From: Nocardiopsis listeri NBRC 13360
Lineage (GTDB): Bacteria > Actinomycetota > Actinomycetes > Streptosporangiales > Streptosporangiaceae
Reading direction: 5' to 3'
Length of the DNA: 38,915 nt
Assembly: GCF_001570765.1 (NCBI RefSeq)
Contig: NZ_BCSH01000075.1
Coordinates: 1 to 38,915 of the forward strand
Part shown: positions 8,384 through 16,803 of the stretch, one piece after another
Layout of the letters: every line of letters begins with the position of its first letter
How positions within the stretch are numbered: the first letter of the stretch is position 1
The notes under the pieces: generated by a model
What the model was told of the DNA's origin: nothing
The model's input: only the letters and a program-made list of their open reading frames with translations
Databases searched by the model: none
Position numbers and translations under genes: made by a program

Positions 8384-8676
8384 CCGGGAGCGTCCACCCG
8401 CGTCCTCCCCGTGACCGAACTCGCACACGTCCATCCCCCGTCCTCGCCTCGGCACCGGCCCGCACCACCCCGCCTGCCCGCCCCACCCGGGTACCCACAC
8501 CCGGAAACCACCGCGCCCCGAGTCCCGCCCAGCTCCTCTCAGGTCTTCCACGGTGCCCCAGACGGGCTGATCCGCATCGGCCGTGGCGAGTGCCCGGAGG
8601 CGAAAACCACTCGTGTGTGCGTCCCCGGGTCCGGCACACTGACCGCTGGTCGATGATCCGGGGCGAGGGGCGTGCG

Positions 8677-9884
8677 GTGGGATGGGTTCCAGGGGCACTA
8701 CGGCACCGGCGTCTACGTCTGCTGCTGGCCGGACGCGCTCTCGGTGACCTGGGGTCCGAGATGCTCCCGGTGGTGATGGTGGGCCTGGTGCTGGTCGAAC
8801 ACGGGCCACTCTTGTTGGGTCTGGTGTTGGGCGTACGAGGGGCCACCGGGTCGTTGTTCGTCCTGCTGACCGGTGCTTTGCTCACCCGAGTGCGCAAATC
8901 CACCGCGCTCGCCTTCAACGACGCCGTGCAGGCCGTGGTGATGACCGGCTTCGCTCTGGGCCCCGACACGGCCTGGTGGCTGCTCGCCCTGGCGGCGCTG
9001 AGCGGGGTGTCCGGGTCGGTGGCCGAACCGGCGGCCGGTTCGATGATGCCGCTGATCGTGCCCACCGAGCGACTACGGGAGGCCAACGCCCTGCGCAACG
9101 TCGTGGGCCGCGCCACCGGCATCACCGGCCCCGCGCTGGCCGGGGTGCTGGTCGTGGCCTTGGACGTGCGCGCCGTGTTCTGGCTCATCGCGGCACTTTT
9201 CATGGTGTGCGCGGGCGTACTGTCGCTGATCCGGGAGGTCCCGCCCACGGATGAGTGGACCACCGAGACCATGGGGGCGAGCCTGCGCGCGGGCTGGGGC
9301 GAGGTAGTGCGCCGCCCCTGGGTACTGGCCATCATCGTGGTGGCCACCGTCCAGGCCCGGCCACCCTGGCCCCCGGGTTCGTGCTGTTGCCGATCGTGGT
9401 CGCCGACTCCTACCCCGCACCCGTCTACGGGCCGGCACTGTCGTGCATGGCCTCCGGGCAACTGGCGGGCGGCGTCCTGGCCACCCGGTGGAAACCCGCC
9501 CGACCGGGGCTGGTCTCCCTGACCGGGGTGCTGTTCTTCCCGCTGGTGCTGCTCGGATTGGCGCTGACCGTGCCGGCACCGGTCCTGTTGGCCGGTTACC
9601 TGGCCACCGGTGTGGGTTTCATGCTCTTCGGCGTGTACTGGTACACCGCCCTGCAACGCTCCATCCCCCAGGAGAGACTGAGCGTGGTCATCGGCATCGA
9701 CCAGGTCGGCAGCTTCGGTCTGGAGCCGGTCGGCTACGCGGTGGCCGGCACCCTGGCCCAGACCGTGGGTGCCAAGCCGGTCCTGTACGGGGCGGCCGTG
9801 GTGGGTGTGGTCACCGGCCTGCTGCCGCTTCTGGTGCCCGGGGTGAACCGCCTGGCCGACCCCACGCCCGAACCCGAGCGCTGA
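8677..9884 (+). pseudogene. MFS exporter gene with internal frameshift
   Basis: Two reading frames together encode one MFS transporter of about 400 residues (MFS_3/EntS-like). The first part runs from the GTG at 8677 (excellent SD GAGGGG 6 nt upstream) through hydrophobic helices and the EPAAGSMMPLIVP loop to about 9350. The second part continues from about 9355 in the -1 frame with PGFVLLPIVV, GVGFMLFGVYWYTALQRSIPQERL and IDQVGSFGLEPVG, ending at 9884. Neither part alone is a full transporter. The change of frame near 9350-9360 equals loss of one base. I see no canonical slippery heptamer there, so mutation or a sequencing error is more likely than programmed frameshifting. Next to a type II thioesterase, a siderophore or peptide exporter is a reasonable guess. 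Confidence 0.75.
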
Positions 9885-9971
9885 AAAGCCCCCCAGCGCG
9901 GGAACCCCACGCCCGCCCCGAGCGACGTCAGTGGTCGAGCACCGATCACCACCCCCTTGGGAGGCACCCCC

Positions 9972-11423
9972 GTGGACACCACCGCCCGACCCCAGCGACC
10001 CCCAGCCCCGTCACCGGGAGTATGGGCGCGGCTGCGCCCCCTGGTGCTGCGCCTGCACTTCTACGCCGGGGTCCTCATCGCCCCCTTCGTCGCCGTGGCC
10101 GCCGTCTCCGGAATGTTGTACGTGTGGACTCCACAACTGGAGAACGCCCTCTACCAGGATCTGCTTCGGGTTCCCGAAACCACCGAGAGCATCGACCGAA
10201 CCCCGCTCACCCTGGCCGAACAGGTACGCACCGCCGAGGCGGAGTTCCCCGGTTCCCGGGCCGATTCGGTGCGCCCATCCACCGAATCCGAGGACACCAC
10301 CCGGGTCCTGCTCGATGTCCCCGGTCACGACCCCGACGCGCACTCGGGCGCGCAGACCGCGGTGTTCGTCGACCCCTACCGGGGCGAGGTCGTCGGGGTG
10401 AGCGAGAGCTACGGCACCAGTGGCGCGCTACCGGTGCGCACCTGGATCAGTCAGTTCCATCGCCACCTGCACCTGGGCGAGGTGGGCCGCGTCTACAGCG
10501 AACTCGCCGCGAGCTGGGTGTGGGTGGTGGCCCTGGGCGGGCTGGCCCTGTGGGTGGGCCGTACCCGACGCCGCCGTGTGCGTCCCACCGCCGGACGCTC
10601 CCGCACCGTCTCTCGGCACGCGGTAGTGGGCGTGTGGCTGCTGGTGGGGGTGTTGATGATCTCGGCGACCGGCCTGACCTGGTCGAAGTTCGCCGGGCAG
10701 AACGTCACGGATCTGCGCGAGGCCCTGTCGTGGACCACTCCGGTGGCGTCCACCGACACCCTCGCGGCGAACCCCGGTGTGGACGCGGGCATCGACGCCG
10801 CCCTGGACTCGGCGCGCGGAGCCGGACTGGAGGGCCCCCTCACGGTGCGGATGCCCACCGACCACGTCTCCCCCTACGTCATCACCGAACTGGACCGTTC
10901 CTGGCCCACCCGGGCCGACGAGGTGTCCCTGGCACAGGACACCGGCCAGGTGATCGACGTGGTGCGCTTCGCCGACCACCCCCTCATGGCCAAACTCGCC
11001 CGTTGGGGCGTGGACCTGCACATGGGATTGCTGTTCGGGGTCGCCAACCAGGTCCTGATGACCGTGCTGGCCGGCGGCCTGCTGTACACGATCGCGTTGG
11101 GATACCGGTCCTGGTGGCAGCGCAGGCCCACCCGTGGGCGGGCGGGGATGGGACGCGCCCACCCCCGCGGTTCCTTCCTCGCCCTGTCATGGCCGCTGAA
11201 GACGATGGTGGTGGCCGTGGCCGCCGCCCTGTCCTGGGCCCTGCCCGTCCTGGGTGCGTCCCTGCTGTTCTTCCTGGTGGTGGACACGGTGCTGGGGTGG
11301 CGTGCGGGCGACCTCAGTGGTGGTCGTGCTCTTCGGAGTGCTCGCCCTGACCCGACCCCCCGGTCATCTCCCGCACCGGAACCTCCAGTTCCGCATCAGT
11401 CCCACTCGCGAAATCGAGCGTGA
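9972..11423 (+). CDS. PepSY-associated transmembrane protein
   Basis: A 483-residue membrane protein of the PepSY_TM family (related to PiuB and iron-regulated reductase-like proteins). It begins with LRLHFYAGVLIAPFVAVAAVSGMLYVW, has a large outside region with a PepSY segment (AVFVDPYRGEVVGV), then FHRHLHLGEVGRVYSELAASW with conserved His residues, two central helices, a second PepSY region and a further LHMGLLFG helix pair. These proteins are often linked to iron or haem handling at the membrane. The GTG at 9972 has GGGAGG upstream and is preferred over a TTG at 9957. Its last 110 bp overlap the PCu(A)C gene on the other strand; this tail (rich in Pro, Ser, Arg) looks like run-on sequence rather than conserved protein. 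Confidence 0.85.
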   Translation: MDTTARPQRPPAPSPGVWARLRPLVLRLHFYAGVLIAPFVAVAAVSGMLYVWTPQLENALYQDLLRVPETTESIDRTPLTLAEQVRTAEAEFPGSRADSVRPSTESEDTTRVLLDVPGHDPDAHSGAQTAVFVDPYRGEVVGVSESYGTSGALPVRTWISQFHRHLHLGEVGRVYSELAASWVWVVALGGLALWVGRTRRRRVRPTAGRSRTVSRHAVVGVWLLVGVLMISATGLTWSKFAGQNVTDLREALSWTTPVASTDTLAANPGVDAGIDAALDSARGAGLEGPLTVRMPTDHVSPYVITELDRSWPTRADEVSLAQDTGQVIDVVRFADHPLMAKLARWGVDLHMGLLFGVANQVLMTVLAGGLLYTIALGYRSWWQRRPTRGRAGMGRAHPRGSFLALSWPLKTMVVAVAAALSWALPVLGASLLFFLVVDTVLGWRAGDLSGGRALRSARPDPTPRSSPAPEPPVPHQSHSRNRA

Positions 11424-11856
11424 CGGTGACCGCGTCCCCGACCCGCAACGGGTCGGGGATGTCCTCGACCATGACGTGGTACCCGCCCTCGATGAAGGTG
11501 GTGGTGCCCCCGGCCGGCACCGGAACCTCCTCGACGGAGCGCATGGTCGAGGCACCCGACTCTGTGGTCTCGGTGCGGTGCAGACCGGCCTCCGGTGAGG
11601 CGCTGGTGCTCACGCCCACCACGGCGTCGTCATCGGAGGCGGTGTTGGTGACCGCCAGGTAGACCACCCCCACCTCGGGGTTGGCCGGCTCCGGCATCCA
11701 GGCGTCCTCGACCATCAGGTCCCCCACGTGGGCCCGCCCACCGGGTTCGGCGGCCGCCTCGGCCGGTTCGGCCTCCCCCGGGTCGGTGGTGCCGCAGGCG
11801 ACCAACACCGAACACAGGGCGAGGGCGGTCAGGGTGGTGCGACGCGGGTAACGCAT
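11314..11856 (-). CDS. PCu(A)C copper chaperone lipoprotein
   Basis: A 180-residue extracytoplasmic Cu(I) chaperone that supplies copper to cytochrome oxidase or other cuproenzymes. It has a lipoprotein signal (VLVAC, Cys21) and the PCu(A)C motif with exact spacing: His93, Met105, His127 and Met129 (H-x11-M-x21-H-x-M). The usual Met next to the first His is Arg94 here. The C-terminus ends in the His-rich EHSEEHDHH, which could add a second copper site. The ATG at 11856 gives a normal signal peptide. It lies 107 bp downstream of the DyP peroxidase gene on the same strand and is probably co-transcribed. The 3' end overlaps the convergent PepSY gene by 110 bp. Confidence 0.9.
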   Translation of the reverse strand: MRYPRRTTLTALALCSVLVACGTTDPGEAEPAEAAAEPGGRAHVGDLMVEDAWMPEPANPEVGVVYLAVTNTASDDDAVVGVSTSASPEAGLHRTETTESGASTMRSVEEVPVPAGGTTTFIEGGYHVMVEDIPDPLRVGDAVTVTLDFASGTDAELEVPVREMTGGSGQGEHSEEHDHH

Positions 11857-11963
11857 GGGGAGGCCTTTCGTCGGGGACGCTCTGTCAGGGACACTCACCC
11901 CTTCACGTCGCCCACGCGACCCACCGGGTTCCCACGACCCGCGTGGAAACCCGGTGGCGCCGC

Positions 11964-13190
11964 TCACCCCCACAGCTCCGGGCCCGGCACCTGCCCCTCG
12001 TCCCTCACCGGCGGCACCGCGAACACCGCACCACCCTCGTGGCGGATGTACTCACCGAGCGCGTCCCCGCCCTCGTCCAGGCTGCGCTGCACGGCGGTGA
12101 AACCGGTACGCGGATCGGCCTGCCAGGCTGTGAACAACAGCCCCGCGTCCACCCGCCCCTCCGAGTCCCATCCCAGGTCGTAGTCGAAGCCGCGCCGGAG
12201 CATGTGCGCCCCCAGGGTGTTCTCCGCGGAGGCCAACCGGATGTGCGCGTTCGGGGCGATCACCTGCCGCCCCGCGTCGTCCCGGGCCACCAGGTTCGGC
12301 CGGTCGTCCTCCTTCGAACCGCCCAGGGGCGCCCCATCGTCCAAACGCCGACCCACCACCTGTTCCCGCTCGTCTTCGGAGAGCGCGAACCAGCCGTCCA
12401 ACAGCATGCGGATCCGCCGCACCACCACGTAGGTGCCACCGTCCATCCACGCCGTGGCCGGATCGGGGTGTGCGGCCAGGACCTGCGAGGCGAACACCGC
12501 CTGGTCCGGGTGCGGGTTGACCGTGCCGTCGACCTGCCCCATGAGGTTGCGCGGGGTGGCCGAGGGGTCCTTGGCCGTGACCGCGCCGCGCCGAAAGCCC
12601 GGCAGCGCCCACCGCACCCGCACGCGCCCTCCCACGAGGTCGACCAGGTGGCGGGCGGCGGCCCCGGCCACCACCGGATCCTCCGCCCCCACGTGCAACA
12701 TCAGGTCCCCGTCGCACCACTCCTCACGGAGCCGATCCCCGGCGAAGTCCGGCAGGTCCTCCAGCTCCTCGGGCCGCCGATCACCCAGCCCGGCCCGCTC
12801 CAACAGGGAGCCGCCCAACCCCAGGGTGATCCCCAACGAGGCCGGATGCAGCCCTTGGGTGGGCGCGCCCTCCACCACACCCTCCAGCCCGTGTTCGTGC
12901 AACGCCCGGATCTCCTCCCGCCAGGCCTGCGCAACCTCTCCGGCCCGGGCCGCCACCTCCTCCGGTCCGCCCGCGACCACGTCCAGCGCCACCACCCGCA
13001 CATGGGACGGCGTGGGGGTGAGCAGCGCCGGCGGCAACCCGTCCCGATACCCGCCCCGGGACAGCGTCACCGCCAAGGCCGGGTCGGGCTCCGGGCGATT
13101 CACACCCGCGCCCAACAGACCACCGGCGGCCAACCCCACCGCCCCGGCCGCTCCACCGGTCAACAGTCCGCGCCGAGAGGGCCCCTTCAC
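11964..13190 (-). CDS. Dyp-type haem peroxidase, Tat-exported
   Basis: A 408-residue dye-decolourising peroxidase (EfeB-like class). The N-terminus has a twin-arginine signal (SRRGLLTGG, residues 5-13, then an Ala/Gly-rich helix), so it is exported folded with haem. The family signature GQVDGT carries the distal Asp221; His316 in APNAHIRLA is the likely proximal haem ligand, and HMLRRGFDY supplies the conserved distal Arg. The ATG at 13190 overlaps the end of the SCO1 gene by 4 bp, so translation is coupled. In Streptomyces lividans a DyP (DtpA), a PCu(A)C protein and Sco work together in copper trafficking; this neighbourhood is equivalent. The alternative role, iron release from haem, cannot be excluded. 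Confidence 0.95.
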   Translation of the reverse strand: MKGPSRRGLLTGGAAGAVGLAAGGLLGAGVNRPEPDPALAVTLSRGGYRDGLPPALLTPTPSHVRVVALDVVAGGPEEVAARAGEVAQAWREEIRALHEHGLEGVVEGAPTQGLHPASLGITLGLGGSLLERAGLGDRRPEELEDLPDFAGDRLREEWCDGDLMLHVGAEDPVVAGAAARHLVDLVGGRVRVRWALPGFRRGAVTAKDPSATPRNLMGQVDGTVNPHPDQAVFASQVLAAHPDPATAWMDGGTYVVVRRIRMLLDGWFALSEDEREQVVGRRLDDGAPLGGSKEDDRPNLVARDDAGRQVIAPNAHIRLASAENTLGAHMLRRGFDYDLGWDSEGRVDAGLLFTAWQADPRTGFTAVQRSLDEGGDALGEYIRHEGGAVFAVPPVRDEGQVPGPELWG

Positions 13191-13831
13191 AACAGCTCCT
13201 CGGCCAACACCGGGAGCAGTTCGGCCACCTGGTCGGCCTCCACTCCCTCGTCGAACATGCCGGCGGCCTCACCACCCTCGGTCAGGACGATGATCCGCCC
13301 ACCGTGGGAGACCAGGTAGTCGCCATCGGTCTCCTGCGGCGCCTCGATGGGGATCCCGTAGTCGCCGGCGGCCACCACGATGTCCTCCATCTCGCCCCGC
13401 ACCCCCTGGAACCCGGGGTCGAAGCGGTCCAACCAGGAACGCAACTGCTCGTCGGTGTCCCGGGCCGGGTCACTGGTCACCATGACCACGTCCACGTCAT
13501 CGGCGACCTCCCCCGCCTCCTCCAGGGCCAGGTCGATCTCGGCCATGGTCATCGGGCACACGTCCGGGCAGCTCGTGTATCCGAAGAACAGCAGGGTGAG
13601 CCGGTCGGGATCCACGTCGGTGAACCGCCACGCCTCACCGTCCACGTCCACCAACTCCACCGAAGAGGCCGCCATCGGCTCATCGGACAGGTCCAGGTAG
13701 TGCTCGACCTCCGCCAGGCCACCACCCGCGGAGCACGCCACCGCGCTCGACAACGTGGCCGCGGCGAGGATCGCGCCCACCGGGCGCCACAACCGGGCCA
13801 GGGAGAATCGGTCGGTCACGGTTTCGGTCAT
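13187..13831 (-). CDS. SCO1/SenC/PrrC copper-binding protein
   Basis: A 214-residue thioredoxin-fold protein that delivers copper to the CuA site of cytochrome oxidase or acts as a thiol reductase. The Cu-binding CxxxC lies in TSCPDVCP (Cys88 and Cys92) and the third ligand is His176 in YLVSHGGR. The N-terminus has a hydrophobic segment ending in AVAC, a likely lipoprotein site at Cys33. The ATG at 13831 was chosen because upstream extension is Arg-rich without homology. It overlaps the DyP gene by 4 bp and lies 55 bp after the ECF sigma gene, giving the order sigma, SCO1, DyP, PCu(A)C. Confidence 0.94.
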   Translation of the reverse strand: MTETVTDRFSLARLWRPVGAILAAATLSSAVACSAGGGLAEVEHYLDLSDEPMAASSVELVDVDGEAWRFTDVDPDRLTLLFFGYTSCPDVCPMTMAEIDLALEEAGEVADDVDVVMVTSDPARDTDEQLRSWLDRFDPGFQGVRGEMEDIVVAAGDYGIPIEAPQETDGDYLVSHGGRIIVLTEGGEAAGMFDEGVEADQVAELLPVLAEELL

Positions 13832-13886
13832 GTCAGGTCTTCTTCCGTACTCATCGAATCGACATCCACGAACGCGGGGCGGACCA

Positions 13887-14504
13887 TCACGCCGCCTCGC
13901 GCACCAATCGGGCCAGGTCCCGGCGCCCACGCGCCACACGCGAGCGCACGGTGCCCACCGGCACCCCCAACAGCGCCGCGGCCTCGGCGTAGGGCATCCG
14001 GTGCACCTGGGTCAGCACGAAGGCCCGGCGCCGCTGCTCGGGCAATTCCTCCAGCAGCGCCACCAACGCCAGGTACTCGTCGAAACGGCCCGGGGCGGCC
14101 GCCCCCGCGCCCAAACAGCCCTCCACGTCCCGCACCGGGTCGATACGCGGGGTGCGCTCGCGCACCCGGTAACGATCCACCACGGTGTGGCGGGCCACCG
14201 ACAACAACCAGGCCCGCACCGGCGCCCGACCCGAGTAGCCGGGCAGTCCGCGCAGGGCCCGGGTGTAGGTCTCCTGGGTCAGGTCGTCCACCCAGCCCGG
14301 ATCGACCCTCCGAGCGATGTAGCGCCGCACGTCCTCACGGGTCAGCGTGAACAGCGCGTCGATCGCCTCGGGGGCACCCCGCCCGGCGCGCAACGCCAGA
14401 CGGGACAGGTTCGGGGGGTCTTCGTTCGAGGTCACCGGTGCGGTCGCCACCATCGCGCGCACACCGTCTTCACCCACGGTCATCACATTCGAGCCTTCGG
14501 TCAT
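13887..14504 (-). CDS. ECF RNA polymerase sigma factor
   Basis: A small sigma-70 family factor of about 205 residues. Region 2 is DDLTQETYTRALRGLPGY followed by RAWLLSVARHTVVDRYR, and region 4 is ELPEQRRRAFVLTQVHRMPYAEAAALLGVPVGTVRSRVARGR. The start is uncertain: ATG codons at 14504, 14483 and 14453 are all in frame, and the one at 14483 has GAAGG about 10 nt upstream. Further upstream extension to 14954 lacks homology. It heads the copper operon (SCO1, DyP, PCu(A)C), and no separate anti-sigma gene is visible unless the next membrane protein has that role. It probably responds to copper or oxidative stress; that is inference from context. Confidence 0.9.
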   Translation of the reverse strand: MTEGSNVMTVGEDGVRAMVATAPVTSNEDPPNLSRLALRAGRGAPEAIDALFTLTREDVRRYIARRVDPGWVDDLTQETYTRALRGLPGYSGRAPVRAWLLSVARHTVVDRYRVRERTPRIDPVRDVEGCLGAGAAAPGRFDEYLALVALLEELPEQRRRAFVLTQVHRMPYAEAAALLGVPVGTVRSRVARGRRDLARLVREAA

Positions 14505-14692
14505 CGCACGCGTCGACACCCGACCACGACACGACCCGGGAAGGACATGACCGAGATCAGGAGGGCGCGGGCGTCCTGACGACGCCACGAGGCGCCGAGG
14601 GAACACGCCAGGACCGCCACCCGCGGACCGAAACACGCACCCACCACCACGACGCGCCGGGCGCGCCACAAGGGGTCGATCCACGCTCGCCC

Positions 14693-15274
14693 TCAGGCGG
14701 CGAGCACGACCGGTGGACCTCTCAGGACCCGGGTGTGGCGCAGCACCGAAGGCCCGACCGGCAACGGCCGCTCCGGTGGGACGAACCGGGCGGCGAGCAC
14801 CGGTTCCAGGCTCGGCAGCGCCCCGACCACCAGCAACAACGGCACCAGGGACAGTGCCATGAACCGCAAGAACGCGAAGAGGGCGTCCTCGCCCAACCGC
14901 AACCACCAGGCGCTCACCAACGCCATGACCACGTGCATCCCGATCATGGCCCACGCCGGCATCGACTGCGCGGCCATCTCGCCCACACCGTGGTCACCGT
15001 GGCCGCCGCCCCACCCTTGGGCGGCACTGAAGGTCACGTGCAGCGCGAACTGGCCCCAGAGCATGCGGGCGGTCAACGACCACACCCCCAGGCGCCGTGT
15101 GGTCGAGGCCCAGGCCATCGTCCACACCAGCGCGCCGCCCAGCGCCAACCCGAGCAACGGTACGTCCTGCCCCGAGCTCAACGCGTGTCCGATCGCGGAC
15201 AGGCTCGCGCACACCAGGGTGAACACCCCGGCGCGCAGCGATCGGCAAGGCGGGCTCTTCGGCATCGTCCTCAT
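14693..15274 (-). CDS. Integral membrane protein with His-rich loop, unknown function
   Basis: A 193-residue protein with about five predicted transmembrane helices: LRAGVFTLVCASLSAIGHA, LLGLALGGALVWTMAWA, ARMLWGQFALHVTFSAA, MIGMHVVMALVSAWWL and FMALSLVPLLLVVGAL. Between helices three and four is a loop with GGGHGDHGVGEM, whose His residues and the His in helices (GHAL, LHV, MHVV) could bind a metal. I do not recognise a named family. It lies upstream of, and on the same strand as, the ECF sigma and copper genes; the 188 bp between them (14505-14692) show no gene. A copper sensor, anti-sigma or permease role is possible but unproven. Confidence 0.75.
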   Translation of the reverse strand: MRTMPKSPPCRSLRAGVFTLVCASLSAIGHALSSGQDVPLLGLALGGALVWTMAWASTTRRLGVWSLTARMLWGQFALHVTFSAAQGWGGGHGDHGVGEMAAQSMPAWAMIGMHVVMALVSAWWLRLGEDALFAFLRFMALSLVPLLLVVGALPSLEPVLAARFVPPERPLPVGPSVLRHTRVLRGPPVVLAA

Positions 15275-15372
15275 CGTCGCACCCGCTCACGACGCCCGCA
15301 TACCGGGGTAGAGGGACGCTTCGCCCCCTGTTCTAGACTCGACCACGTTCCCGGTTGAGAAGAGGCCCGCCC

Positions 15373-16746
15373 GTGACCCTGTCCCCGCTCGCCCTACTGC
15401 GCGAGTGGCCCGCGCGTACCGACGACACGGCCCTCCAAGAGTTCGTGCTCATCGGTAACCGGCTCGACCTGCCGACCCTGGAACGTCACGTGCTGCCCAC
15501 CGCACGAGAGATGGGCGCCGCGACCACCGTGCTCGGCGCCACCGCGCCCGGGGCCGAACCGGCGGCGCTGTCCCGGCCCGACCGCGCCTTGGCCCTGATC
15601 GAGGCCGATGTCCCCGACCCGTTGCCCGAACTGGCGCTGTTGGTGGGTGGAGCGCACGTGGTGGCGGCCTTCGGCGGTGGCGCCCCCGCCGCGGAACAAC
15701 GACCTTGGACCGTGCTGAGCGGCGGACCCCAGGGGGTGCCCTGGGCGCTGGCCGACCTGGGCACGTGGCTGCGTCTGCGTGCGAGCGCGCCCGCCGTGCC
15801 CGCCGCCATGTCCGAGCGCCTCCGCCTGGTGGCCGACCTTGTGGAGGATCTGCTGCTGACCGACCCGGTGGAGTCCCACGCTCGGATCCTGCACGATGGG
15901 GAGGAGTCCCTGCTCACCCGGCTACCGCAAGGCCCCGTGGGCGAGTTGTGTCTGTACGCCCCGCTGCGCGGCGCCGACGCACCCACGTTGGGGGCCCTGG
16001 CCCGGCACCTTTCTCCGGAGCGGGTGACGCTGGCCCTGCCCCCGGATTGGCCCGAGGAGGACACCGAGCAGGCGCTGCGCGTCCTGGCCGACGCGGGGTT
16101 GACGGCCAAGGCCCGCACCGTCCCCGACGGCCACCCCGCGCACGGTGGGCTCCTGGAGTGGGAGGAACCCCGGGGGCGGTACGCCCTGACCCTGGGTTCG
16201 CGCCTGAGCGCCCTGACCCGCACCGGGCAGGGCACGCTCACCGCCCTGGTCCCGGCCACCGCGCCACCGGAACCCGCTGCCGCGCAGGAGGACGATCACC
16301 TGAGCGATCTACTGGTGGAGTCGGGCGATCCGGGCTGGACGGTGGGGTTCGACTCCGGCATGTACCGGGTGCACGGTTCCTTCACCAACCCCGTACCCGT
16401 CGCGGCACGGGTCGTCGAACTCCTGGACCGGCGAATCCAGGGGCAGGGGCCCGTGTTGGTGCACGCCCAAGGCCCCAAGGCCTGGGCGTTGCTGGTGTGG
16501 AGCCGACCGATGATGCTGCTGGCCTCGGCCCCCAGGGGCAGCGCCTGGCGTCTGTACCGGGTCGATCCACCCGCCACCCCCGCCTCCCGGTTGGGTGGCG
16601 AGGGCCTGTCCCAGGTGGGGTTGGTGCGTACCAGCGCTCCCCTGCACCGGGCCCCGCACCGCGACATCGGTGCTTTCCTGCACACACTGAACACCGACCA
16701 CATCACCCTGCTCGAAAACGTCGGTTTCTTGGACAAACCTCTGTGA
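15373..16746 (+). CDS. Degenerate phospholipase D-like protein, unknown function
   Basis: A 457-residue protein without signal peptide. Its first half has the architecture of actinobacterial PLD-superfamily proteins: ERVTLALPPDWPEEDTEQALRVLADAG, then HPAHGGLLEWEEPRGRYALTLGSRLSALT. In active relatives the corresponding stretch reads HxK near IEW and ends in GSPNLS; here the Lys is Gly, so phosphodiesterase activity is doubtful. The C-terminal third (GWTVGFDSGMYRVHGSFTNPVPVAARVVELL) resembles nothing I can name. The GTG at 15373 has AGAGG upstream, and a TTG at 15355 is less likely. A TAGACT -10-like element lies about 40 bp upstream. The PLD assignment is from pattern similarity only. Confidence 0.6.
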   Translation: MTLSPLALLREWPARTDDTALQEFVLIGNRLDLPTLERHVLPTAREMGAATTVLGATAPGAEPAALSRPDRALALIEADVPDPLPELALLVGGAHVVAAFGGGAPAAEQRPWTVLSGGPQGVPWALADLGTWLRLRASAPAVPAAMSERLRLVADLVEDLLLTDPVESHARILHDGEESLLTRLPQGPVGELCLYAPLRGADAPTLGALARHLSPERVTLALPPDWPEEDTEQALRVLADAGLTAKARTVPDGHPAHGGLLEWEEPRGRYALTLGSRLSALTRTGQGTLTALVPATAPPEPAAAQEDDHLSDLLVESGDPGWTVGFDSGMYRVHGSFTNPVPVAARVVELLDRRIQGQGPVLVHAQGPKAWALLVWSRPMMLLASAPRGSAWRLYRVDPPATPASRLGGEGLSQVGLVRTSAPLHRAPHRDIGAFLHTLNTDHITLLENVGFLDKPL

Positions 16747-16803
16747 ACCACCACCGGTGCCGGTGCGAGGTAGTGCGATGACCTCCCGCTAGAGTCGACA
16801 CTC

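Noticed and set aside
9330..9370. Programmed -1 frameshifting in the MFS exporter
   Set aside because: No X-XXY-YYZ slippery heptamer in the right frame and no clear downstream structure; mutation or sequencing error is simpler.
8316..9656. Very long minus-strand open frame continuing upstream of the thioesterase
   Set aside because: It lies opposite the exporter gene, is Arg/Ser/Pro-rich without family motifs and is a GC-bias shadow; only the thioesterase part is real.
9443..11350. 635-codon plus-strand frame over exporter and PepSY genes
   Set aside because: Out-of-frame shadow made of Arg, Gly and Pro; the overlapping PepSY frame has clear helices and motifs.
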